In this document: positions 1 to 5,984 of the stretch, in pieces
How positions within the stretch are numbered: position 1 is the stretch's first letter
Layout of the letters: each line of letters starts with the position of its first letter
Assembly: GCA_031547465.1 (NCBI GenBank)
Contig: JAVBRX010000097.1
Location: 1-8,222 of the forward strand
Origin: Hohaiivirga sp031547465
GTDB lineage: Bacteria > Pseudomonadota > Alphaproteobacteria > Rhizobiales > Beijerinckiaceae
DNA length: 8,222 nucleotides
Direction: 5' to 3'
Notes under the pieces: generated by a model
Told to the model about the DNA's origin: nothing
What the model saw: the letters and a program-made list of their open reading frames with translations, nothing else
The model's database searches: none
Position numbers and translations under genes: made by a program

Positions 1-127
1 GGGCATGACCGGTCTGTCTTCGGTTCCGTGGATTGTTCGATTCGATGAGTAAACACTGGCCAGATTGCTGCGTTCTACAGGAGCGCCTACAATCTTCAAA
101 GCAAAACGATCCACTCCGCAAATTCTA
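1..127. other. Left-edge stretch with no supportable gene
   Basis: All six frames here are short. A plus-strand reading from ATG at 45 stops at TAG 129-131 after 28 codons, has no ribosome-binding site, and ends inside the repeat that follows. Two other plus frames stop at 46-48 and 50-52 and could be the last residues of a gene entering from the left, but 15 to 16 residues are too few to identify anything. I see no terminator or tRNA-like fold. Confidence 0.5.
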
Positions 128-233
128 CTAGAGCGCGATCCGATCAAATTGCATCGGATTGCACTCTAGCTTTCCTTTATTTACCGCATTTTCTTGCGTC
201 GAACCGGTGGCCACTTCGGCGGAAAATACTCTA
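128..233. repeat. Composite intergenic palindromic repeat (Rhizobiales-type)
   Basis: Two inverted repeats lie side by side. The first has 17-base arms at 128-144 and 153-169 around an 8-base loop. It begins with CTAGAG and ends with CTCTAG, and 15 of 17 positions are complementary; one of the two exceptions is a G-T wobble on the plus strand, the other a wobble on the minus strand. The second pairs GCATTTTC (186-193) with GAAAATAC (222-229) at 7 of 8 positions and encloses the perfect 8-base palindrome GTGGCCAC. The right end reads CTCTA (229-233), echoing the ends of the first hairpin. From memory, close relatives of this arrangement are scattered between genes in Brucella/Ochrobactrum and other Rhizobiales, like the RIME and Bru-RS palindromes. 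Exact family membership is unverified. No U-tract follows, so it is not a textbook terminator, although it could protect the 3' end of the carboxylase mRNA. Confidence 0.72.
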
Positions 234-2165
234 TTCCTGTGACAGAACCGCCAGCGTCGCTCCTTGTCTTACCTGTTCGCCGATCTGAGCGGATAATTCG
301 AGAATCGTTCCAGCCTGCGATGCCGTCAGGATATGTTCCATCTTCATCGCTTCAATGGTGAAAAGTCGCTCGCCCCTGGCGACACGATCCCCGACTTGCC
401 GGTAAACCGCGACGACCCGGCCATTGAGCGGTGCTTTGATGTCGGCTTCACCCTCCTCCGCCTCTCCCTGCGGCAACCCCAATCGGGTCTGGGCGATATG
501 GAGATGCCATCCTTCATCAAGAACAAACATCTCCCCTTGATTTTGCCCTTCGCCTCGGACGATCTCCATAGGCAAAGCCCCGGATGCAGGCTGCGGCCCG
601 GCTTCACCCCACGTCACCGACACGAGAAGCGGCTCCCCGTCTACGACGATACGCTCTCTGGTTTCACGCCGTTTGCCGAGTTGGAACGCCCGGTTATCCG
701 CCCAGGGGTCCATCCAGCCCGATGAGTTCATCGCCTCATCGCCTGGCATCCTTTGCCTCACCAAAGCCGCCGCGCCTGCGGCAATGGCAGTCTGCCGCCG
801 TTCCGGCAGCCAGGTCGTGAATTCATCGATATGCTCATCGATAAAGCCCGTATGGAGCGGATTAGCGTGAAAAGCAGGGCTGGAACACAGACGCCGCAGC
901 AACGGCAGATTGGTCTTGACTCCGGCGATACGGATCGTTTCGAGCGCATTCTGCAACGTTTTCAGTGCCGCAGTTCGATCCAGGCCCCAGGTTATTATTT
1001 TCGCCAGCATCGGGTCATAATGCGTCGACACATTGCTCCCCGTCCCGATAGCTGCCTCAAGCCGGATCGCCTCGTCCTCCGGCAAGGTCAAAGCAGCCAC
1101 CACTCCGGTCGAGGGCAGAAAACCGCTGGCCGGATCTTCGGCATAAAGCCGCGCTTCGAACGAATGTCCGGAAGCGACAATATCGCCCTGCCCAAACGGC
1201 AACCGTTCACCCTGTGCCACGCGGATTTGCCATTCCACAAGATCAAGGCCGGTGATTTCCTCCGTCACCGGATGCTCCACCTGCAAGCGAGTGTTCATTT
1301 CTAGAAAATAGAACGCTTCCCCCGCAACCAGAAACTCCACCGTTCCAGCCCCGGCATAATCGACAGCACGCGCAAGATCAGTCGCCGCTTTCGCCATGGC
1401 ATTGCGTAATTCGTGCGACAGACCGGGGGCCGGTGCCTCCTCTATCACCTTCTGGTGTCGACGCTGCAATGAACAGTCGCGGTCGAACAGATGCACGACA
1501 TTGCCGTGACGATCTCCGAAAACCTGAACCTCGACATGCCTGGGAGTTGGAATATATTTCTCGATCAATACGATATCGTCGCCAAACGCACTTTTCGCCT
1601 CGCGACGGGCTGCGGCACAGGCCGCCTCAAAGCCGTCCGCTTCGTCCACCCGCTTCATGCCCTTGCCACCGCCACCAGAAACCGCCTTGACGAGAACGGG
1701 ATAACCGATCTCCATTGCCTGTTTCCTGAGAAAATCATTGTTCTGCCGTGTGCCATGATAGCCGGGAACGACTGGCACGCCGAGGCTTTGCGCCATGACC
1801 TTGGCTGCATCCTTTGCCCCCATCGTCCGCATGGCAGCGACAGACGGGCCGATGAAAACGATTCCAATTGCCTCGCACGCTTCCGCAAAAGCGGCATTCT
1901 CCGCCAGAAAGCCATAACCGGGATGGATCGCCCCGGCCCCCGTCTGTCGTGCCGCAGCCAGAATCCGGTCGATGGCGAGATAGCTTTCAAACGCCGGAGC
2001 AGGGCCGATACATGTGCTGGCATCCGCCTGTCGCACGAACGGCGCTGCCGCATCGGCATCAGAATAAACGGCAACGGATTTCAGGCCGAGACGACGCAGG
2101 GTGCGGATGATACGGCTGGCAATTTCGCCGCGATTGGCAATCAACACCGTGTCGAATGTCGGCAA
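231..2165 (-). CDS. Biotin-dependent acyl-CoA carboxylase alpha subunit (biotin carboxylase plus biotin carrier; methylcrotonyl/propionyl-CoA type)
   Basis: This subunit uses ATP and bicarbonate to carboxylate its own biotin, then hands the carboxyl group to a separate beta subunit that acts on an acyl-CoA. Residues follow the 644-aa reading. The N-terminal domain opens with LIANRGEIASRI, followed by HPGYGFLAEN (81-90), the ATP-grasp glycine loop SGGGGKGM (163-170) with K160 before it, RDCSLQRRHQK (229-239), and EMNTRLQVEHPVTE with E289, N291 and R293 aligning to catalytic residues of E. coli AccC. A poorly conserved middle region (about 445-570) matches where such subunits bind beta. The C-terminus is a biotinyl domain with AMKM (606-609), so K608 should carry biotin. 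Total length suits MccA or PccA rather than AccC (about 450 aa). Start: no in-frame ATG exists near the N-terminus. TTG at 2163-2165 sits 5 bases after GGAGG and gives a family-length N-terminus; TTG at 2178-2180 or GTG at 2175-2177 are alternatives. No beta subunit is visible, so the substrate is unproven. Confidence 0.93.
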   Translation of the reverse strand: MPTFDTVLIANRGEIASRIIRTLRRLGLKSVAVYSDADAAAPFVRQADASTCIGPAPAFESYLAIDRILAAARQTGAGAIHPGYGFLAENAAFAEACEAIGIVFIGPSVAAMRTMGAKDAAKVMAQSLGVPVVPGYHGTRQNNDFLRKQAMEIGYPVLVKAVSGGGGKGMKRVDEADGFEAACAAARREAKSAFGDDIVLIEKYIPTPRHVEVQVFGDRHGNVVHLFDRDCSLQRRHQKVIEEAPAPGLSHELRNAMAKAATDLARAVDYAGAGTVEFLVAGEAFYFLEMNTRLQVEHPVTEEITGLDLVEWQIRVAQGERLPFGQGDIVASGHSFEARLYAEDPASGFLPSTGVVAALTLPEDEAIRLEAAIGTGSNVSTHYDPMLAKIITWGLDRTAALKTLQNALETIRIAGVKTNLPLLRRLCSSPAFHANPLHTGFIDEHIDEFTTWLPERRQTAIAAGAAALVRQRMPGDEAMNSSGWMDPWADNRAFQLGKRRETRERIVVDGEPLLVSVTWGEAGPQPASGALPMEIVRGEGQNQGEMFVLDEGWHLHIAQTRLGLPQGEAEEGEADIKAPLNGRVVAVYRQVGDRVARGERLFTIEAMKMEHILTASQAGTILELSAQIGEQVRQGATLAVLSQE

Positions 2166-2170
2166 AGTCC

Positions 2171-2175
2171 CCTCC
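2171..2175 (-). promoter_or_regulatory. Ribosome-binding site deciding the carboxylase start
   Basis: On the minus strand this reads GGAGG, a full match to the anti-Shine-Dalgarno core, with 5 bases before TTG at 2163-2165. An in-frame TGA (2181-2183) lies directly before the longest possible reading, so translation cannot start further upstream. An ATG at 2182-2184 is out of frame and its reading closes within about 30 codons. Confidence 0.6.
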
Positions 2176-2192
2176 ACCAATCATGCTGGCAC

Positions 2193-2212
2193 CGCCTCAT
2201 CAGGATAAGGCG
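2193..2212 (-). promoter_or_regulatory. Hairpin in the leader before the carboxylase gene
   Basis: On the minus strand CGCCTTAT pairs with ATGAGGCG across the 4-base loop CCTG, with one G-U wobble that becomes an A-C mismatch on the other strand, so the fold favours the minus-strand transcript. It lies 17 bases before the GGAGG site. No U-run follows, so it is not a standard terminator. Its role is unknown. Confidence 0.35.
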
Positions 2213-2243
2213 ACGCTTCACATAACTGGTGTCGGCAACGGTC

Positions 2244-2262
2244 CCGGCAAGCGGTCAGCCGG
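2244..2262 (-). other. Small hairpin just after the valS stop codon
   Basis: Five-base arms CCGGC and GCCGG enclose a 9-base loop, starting 6 bases beyond the valS TGA. There is no U-tract on the minus strand, so read-through into the carboxylase gene remains possible. It may only be chance structure in GC-rich DNA. Confidence 0.2.
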
Positions 2263-2268
2263 ATGGGA

Positions 2269-4968
2269 TCAGGACAGGCGGGCAAGAGCCTCGGTAATCT
2301 TTGCCTTCCGTGCCAATGCTTCGTCCTTGCGCTCACGCTGCTCCTCGATCACCTCTTCCGGTGCCCGGGCAAGAAAATCGGCATTGGAGAGCTTGGCATC
2401 GACCTTCTTCACCTCGCCGTCGAGCTTCACCAGTTCCTTTTCAAGGCGTTGGCGTTCAGCGGCAAGATCGACCACACCTTCGAGCGGCAGCGCAGCGATG
2501 CCGCCGCGCACGATCAACTGCACCGAGCTTTTTGGCGCAGCGTCGGCAAAACCGATTTCCGACAGACGAGCCAGGCGTTTCACCATGTCGCCCCACCGGG
2601 TAGCGCGTTCGCACACGTCTTGAGGAGCGGCAACCAGCAGGAGCGGAATTTGTGCTGCCGCCGGAACGTTCGTTTCTGACCGCGCCGAGCGGATTTCCGC
2701 CACGAGATCGACTACCCAACCGATTTCCGCGTCAGTGCGGGCGTCCTCCAGGGCCGACAGATCCGACCAAGGCGTCAAAGCCAGCAACGTTTCGCGCGGC
2801 GGGCCGTCCTCACCCTTCACCGCCCACAATTCTTCTGTGAGGAATGGCATGAACGGATGCAGCAGCTTGAGGATTTCATCGAATACAAAGGCACTACAAG
2901 CCCGCGTTTCGGTTTTAGCCGGGCCATCCGCCCCTTGCAGAACCGGCTTGGCCAGTTCCAGATACCAGTCGCAGAACACATTCCACACAAACCGGTAGGC
3001 GGCATTGGCGGCATCGTTGAAGCGATAGGAGCGGATGGACTGCGTCACTTCGGCGACCGCCTTGGCACATTCGCTGAGCGCCCATTTGTTGAGCGTCTCC
3101 GTAACCGCCTTCGGGTCGAACCCGGCAACACGGGCACAGCCATTCATTTCGGCAAACCGCGCCGCATTCCAGATCTTGGTCGAAAAATTACGATACCCCT
3201 CGACGCGCTGCACCGACAGCTTGATGTCGCGCCCCTGCGCCGCCATTGCCGCCAGGGTGAAACGCAGGGCATCGGCACCGAACTGATCCACAAGATGCAG
3301 CGGATCAATGACATTACCCTTGGATTTCGACATCTTCGCGCCCTTCTCGTCACGGACGAGGGCGTGGATGTAGACGGTGTGAAACGGCGTTTCATCCATG
3401 AAGTGCAGGCCCATCATCATCATCCGGGCCACCCAGAAGAAAATGATGTCGAAACCGGTGACAAGCACGTCGGTCGGATAATGGCGCTTGAGTTCCGGCG
3501 TTTTTTCCGGCCAGCCGAGAGTCGAGAATGGCCACAAGGCCGAGGAGAACCAGGTGTCGAGGACATCTTCGTCGCGGCGGAGCGGAACATCACGGCCATG
3601 CCTGGCACGGGCGGCGGCAAGTGCTTCTGCCTCGCTCGCGGCGACGAACACGCCCCCTTCCTCGTCGTACCAAGCGGGAATCTGGTGTCCCCACCACAAT
3701 TGCCGCGAGACGCACCACGGTTCGATGTTCTCAAGCCATTGAAAATATGTCTTTTCCCAACTCTCCGGCACGATCTTGGTCTTACCGTCGCGCACGGCCT
3801 TCAGGGCGCGTTCGGCAAGCGGCCTGACATTCACGTACCATTGATCGGTGAGATACGGCTCGATGACGACGCCGGAACGGTCGCCATGCGGCACGGCATG
3901 GACATGCGGCTCGATCTTTTCCAGAGCCCCCCGTTCCTCCAGCATGGCAACGACGCGCTTGCGCGCTTCGACCCGGTCGAGGCCATGCAGGACAAGGATT
4001 GCATCGAGATCAGGCGATGACGGTAGATTGTCGAGGAACGCTTCGTTCCCGGCAATGGCAATTTGCGCCTCAATATCGAGAATATTGATGAGCGGCAGCT
4101 TATGGCGCTTGCCGACATCGAAATCGTTGAAATCGTGCGCCGGGGTAATTTTCACCGCACCCGTGCCCTTTTCCGGGTCAGAATAAGAGTCGGCAACAAT
4201 GGGAATGCGCCGCCCGACCAAGGGCAGAATCGCAAAGCGCCCGATCAGATCGGCATAGCGCTCGTCGTCCGGATGCACTGCCACGGCAACGTCGCCGAGC
4301 ATAGTTTCCGGGCGGGTCGTCGCCACGGTGATGAAACGGTCAGGCTCACCATCGATCGGGTAACGGATGTGCCAGAGGCTGCCCTTCACCTCCTCCTGCA
4401 CGACTTCGAGATCGGAGATCGCCGTCTGGAATTTCGGATCCCAGTTGACGAGGCGCTTGTCCTTGTAGATCAGTCCCTGCTTGTGTAGATCGACAAACAC
4501 CTTGAGGACGGCTTTCGACAACCCCTCGTCCATGGTGAACCGCTCACGCGACCAGTCGCAGGATGCGCCGAGGCGCTTCAACTGGTTGACGATCATCCCG
4601 CCGGATTCCGCTTTCCACTCCCAGACCCGCCGGACAAACTCCTCCCGCCCGAGACTGCGACGATGGATCTGCTTCTCCATCAACTGGCGCTCGACCACCA
4701 TCTGCGTGGCGATCCCGGCATGATCCATGCCCGGTTGCCAAAGCACGTCCTTGCCTTGCATCCGCTCGAACCGGCACAGGATATCCTGCAGCGTGTTGTT
4801 GAGCGCATGGCCCATGTGCAGGGAGCCGGTGACGTTTGGCGGCGGAATGACGATGGTGTACGGCTCGGCATCTTTTCGCTCGGGACGTCCGGCCTTGAAG
4901 GCGTCGGCGTCCCGCCAAAGGGCTGCGATGCGCGCCTCGACGGAGGCGGGGTCGAATGTTTTTTCCAT
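2269..4968 (-). CDS. valS: Valyl-tRNA synthetase
   Basis: This cytoplasmic class I aminoacyl-tRNA synthetase joins valine to tRNA-Val using ATP and edits mischarged threonine. The Rossmann fold carries PPPNVTGSLHMGHAL (42-56), which contains the HIGH-type signature HMGH at 51-54. KMSKS is intact at 545-549. The editing domain (CP1) between them shows TTRPETMLGD (217-226) and TPAHDFNDFDVG (275-286), both typical of ValS. An anticodon-binding domain follows, and about the last 70 residues form a charged Leu/Glu/Lys coiled coil (from about 830), the C-terminal arm that distinguishes ValS from IleS and LeuS. At 899 aa it is slightly shorter than many bacterial ValS but has every expected part. 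The start is ATG at 4966-4968; no strong Shine-Dalgarno precedes it. It lies 116 bp downstream of popZ, with no U-tract terminator between them, so the two may share a transcript. Confidence 0.98.
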   Translation of the reverse strand: MEKTFDPASVEARIAALWRDADAFKAGRPERKDAEPYTIVIPPPNVTGSLHMGHALNNTLQDILCRFERMQGKDVLWQPGMDHAGIATQMVVERQLMEKQIHRRSLGREEFVRRVWEWKAESGGMIVNQLKRLGASCDWSRERFTMDEGLSKAVLKVFVDLHKQGLIYKDKRLVNWDPKFQTAISDLEVVQEEVKGSLWHIRYPIDGEPDRFITVATTRPETMLGDVAVAVHPDDERYADLIGRFAILPLVGRRIPIVADSYSDPEKGTGAVKITPAHDFNDFDVGKRHKLPLINILDIEAQIAIAGNEAFLDNLPSSPDLDAILVLHGLDRVEARKRVVAMLEERGALEKIEPHVHAVPHGDRSGVVIEPYLTDQWYVNVRPLAERALKAVRDGKTKIVPESWEKTYFQWLENIEPWCVSRQLWWGHQIPAWYDEEGGVFVAASEAEALAAARARHGRDVPLRRDEDVLDTWFSSALWPFSTLGWPEKTPELKRHYPTDVLVTGFDIIFFWVARMMMMGLHFMDETPFHTVYIHALVRDEKGAKMSKSKGNVIDPLHLVDQFGADALRFTLAAMAAQGRDIKLSVQRVEGYRNFSTKIWNAARFAEMNGCARVAGFDPKAVTETLNKWALSECAKAVAEVTQSIRSYRFNDAANAAYRFVWNVFCDWYLELAKPVLQGADGPAKTETRACSAFVFDEILKLLHPFMPFLTEELWAVKGEDGPPRETLLALTPWSDLSALEDARTDAEIGWVVDLVAEIRSARSETNVPAAAQIPLLLVAAPQDVCERATRWGDMVKRLARLSEIGFADAAPKSSVQLIVRGGIAALPLEGVVDLAAERQRLEKELVKLDGEVKKVDAKLSNADFLARAPEEVIEEQRERKDEALARKAKITEALARLS

Positions 4969-4997
4969 CGTCTGAAACCGGTCAATGTAAGGACGTA

Positions 4998-5020
4998 TCT
5001 TTCGGCAAAGAACCGAAAGA
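4998..5020 (-). promoter_or_regulatory. Perfect hairpin in the valS leader
   Basis: Perfect 8-base arms TCTTTCGG (4998-5005) and CCGAAAGA (5013-5020) enclose a 7-base loop, 29 bases before the valS ATG in the popZ-valS gap. No U-tract follows on either strand, so intrinsic termination is unlikely. Possible roles are an mRNA processing site between popZ and valS, a control element for valS, or a protein-binding site. It does not look like a T-box leader: the gap is only 116 bases and I see no terminator. Confidence 0.5.
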
Positions 5021-5084
5021 CGGCAGCGAAGTCAATATCAGGAATAACGTTTTTACAGAACCGGTTGCGTAACGGGCAACGATC

Positions 5085-5684
5085 TCATCCGCCCCTGCGA
5101 CTGACCCGTTCGATTTCCTTCTGCACCGCCTGCTCGACAATCTTGGGAAGGTTGGCGTCAAGCCAGTCCTTCAGCAGCGGGCGCAGCATCTGCGTCACCA
5201 ATTCCTCCATGGTGACCGGTTTTGCCACACTGATCTGCTGGGTCAACTTTTCGAACGACGACGATATGGCCGCATTTGTCTGCTGTGCCAACAACGGTTG
5301 GGGTTGTGGAGGTTGTGGCTGCTCCGGCTCCCTTGCTTGCAGACTGGCAGGAGGCCTGCTCCAACCCTGAGTCTTTACGGCAAGCTGTTCTTCGACGGCA
5401 GTGTCTGGAATCGGAGCCTGAGACTGGAGCCTTTCAACTGCCGTCTCCGCAGACCGGACAACGCTGTGCTCAGCATTCGACTCCATACGGAGCGAATCTT
5501 CGAACCGTGCCGGGACGGGGGCAATATTTCCTTGCGGCAAAGCAGCGGCCTGAGCAGGTGGTGGTTGAACGGCTGAACGTGCCTCGACCCCTTCCTGATC
5601 CTCCGCAATGATGCGGCGGATAGACGCCAAAATCTCCTCAATGGAGAGATCTTGTTCCAAGTCTTTCGGCCTAGAAACACTCAT
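5085..5684 (-). CDS. popZ: Polar organizing protein PopZ (DUF2497 family)
   Basis: PopZ self-assembles at cell poles in alphaproteobacteria, anchors the chromosomal centromere through ParB, and recruits other polar proteins. The 199-aa product has the family architecture. A short N-terminal partner-binding helix reads LSIEEILASIRRIIAED (13-29). A variable linker rich in Pro, Gln and acidic residues (about 33-150) includes a run of alternating Pro and Gln near 119-130. The conserved C-terminal oligomerisation region is about 157-196, with MLRPLLKDWLDANLP at 166-180. I chose ATG at 5682-5684 because the conserved N-terminal helix begins 12 residues later; a TTG 36 bases upstream would add residues unlike the family. 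No strong ribosome-binding site precedes the ATG. A TTGACA lies on this strand at 5739-5744, but the -10 position is poor, so the promoter is unresolved. The gene is followed by valS and separated from tolC by a terminator. Confidence 0.93.
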   Translation of the reverse strand: MSVSRPKDLEQDLSIEEILASIRRIIAEDQEGVEARSAVQPPPAQAAALPQGNIAPVPARFEDSLRMESNAEHSVVRSAETAVERLQSQAPIPDTAVEEQLAVKTQGWSRPPASLQAREPEQPQPPQPQPLLAQQTNAAISSSFEKLTQQISVAKPVTMEELVTQMLRPLLKDWLDANLPKIVEQAVQKEIERVSRRGG

Positions 5685-5721
5685 GACACACCGTAAAACA
5701 GAGCAAACCCGCCATCCCAAA

Positions 5722-5750
5722 CGAGGAGAATCACCTCATGTCAATCCTCG
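5722..5750 (+). promoter_or_regulatory. Ribosome-binding site of the 48-residue ORF inside a possible hairpin
   Basis: CGAGGA (5722-5727) is exactly complementary to TCCTCG (5745-5750). If paired in RNA, the Shine-Dalgarno would be masked and the ATG at 5738 would sit in the 17-base loop. A competing 4-base pairing, GAGG (5723-5726) with CCTC (5734-5737), is also possible. Either would reduce initiation. This is inferred from complementarity only. Confidence 0.3.
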
Positions 5751-5884
5751 ACGATTATTTCACCTTGGAATGGCTGCCATGCAAGACCGGTAAAGAAGCG
5801 AAACAAGAAATACACGTCTTTATTCGTCATGAATTCGTTCAAGTGAACAGCGACAGGCGGACAACCGCATCGATCACCCTATGA
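5738..5884 (+). CDS. Candidate small protein of 48 residues, unknown function
   Basis: I do not recognise this product. The reading starts with ATG and MSILDDYFTLEW and ends in TASITL before TGA (5882-5884). GAGGAG at 5723-5728, 9 bases before the ATG, is a good though slightly distant ribosome-binding site. Context supports a real gene: it is divergent from popZ with 53 bases between starts, convergent with tolC, and its stop lies 14 bases before the stem of a bidirectional terminator. It does not lie opposite a recognised gene, so shadow coding is not the explanation. The N-terminus is acidic and aromatic, the middle basic, with one cysteine (C15) and no signal peptide or membrane segment. 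Third-position base use is mixed, so composition alone does not decide. I see no convincing plus-strand promoter. It could instead be chance within the popZ upstream region; conservation in relatives would decide. Confidence 0.48.
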   Translation: MSILDDYFTLEWLPCKTGKEAKQEIHVFIRHEFVQVNSDRRTTASITL

Positions 5885-5894
5885 CTCGGATACG

Positions 5895-5923
5895 AAAACG
5901 CCGGGCAAAGACCCGGCGGTTTT
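5895..5923. terminator. Bidirectional rho-independent terminator between tolC and the small ORF
   Basis: Perfect 7-base GC arms CGCCGGG (5899-5905) and CCCGGCG (5912-5918) enclose a 6-base loop. AAAA (5895-5898) lies on one side and GTTTT (5919-5923) on the other. In the minus direction the stem is followed at once by four U, about 66 bases beyond the tolC stop. In the plus direction it lies just after the 48-residue ORF, with one G before the U-run. It therefore isolates tolC from popZ-valS and could end a plus-strand transcript. Confidence 0.82.
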
Positions 5924-5984
5924 CTCAACATTCACGGATAAGCTCCTGAAAATGGGGCAGTTTCCCTGAATATCCCCACTCCCT

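Noticed and set aside
45..131. Plus-strand 28-codon ORF at the left edge
   Set aside because: No ribosome-binding site, no recognisable product, and the stop lies in the repeat element.
753..1304. Plus-strand reading of 183 residues opposite the carboxylase gene; likewise 1491-2225
   Set aside because: Both are antisense to a gene with complete catalytic motifs, and neither shows family motifs of its own.
2857..4020. A 387-residue plus-strand reading opposite valS
   Set aside because: It lies wholly inside valS, which has intact HIGH and KMSKS motifs. Its product is rich in Arg, His and Pro, with no domain I recognise, as expected from reading a GC-rich gene backwards.
4969..5084. T-box riboswitch controlling valS
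   Set aside because: The gap is only 116 bases, contains no terminator, and shows no T-box-like sequence. T-boxes are mainly a Gram-positive feature.
5685..5720. Upstream TTG start for popZ adding 12 residues
   Set aside because: The added residues do not look like the family N-terminus, and ATG at 5682-5684 places the conserved helix where other PopZ proteins have it.
5716..5744. Consensus-like TTGACA (minus strand, 5739-5744) as the popZ promoter
   Set aside because: The -35 hexamer is perfect, but at 17-base spacing the -10 reads TTTGGG, and nearby spacings are no better. Left unannotated as a promoter.
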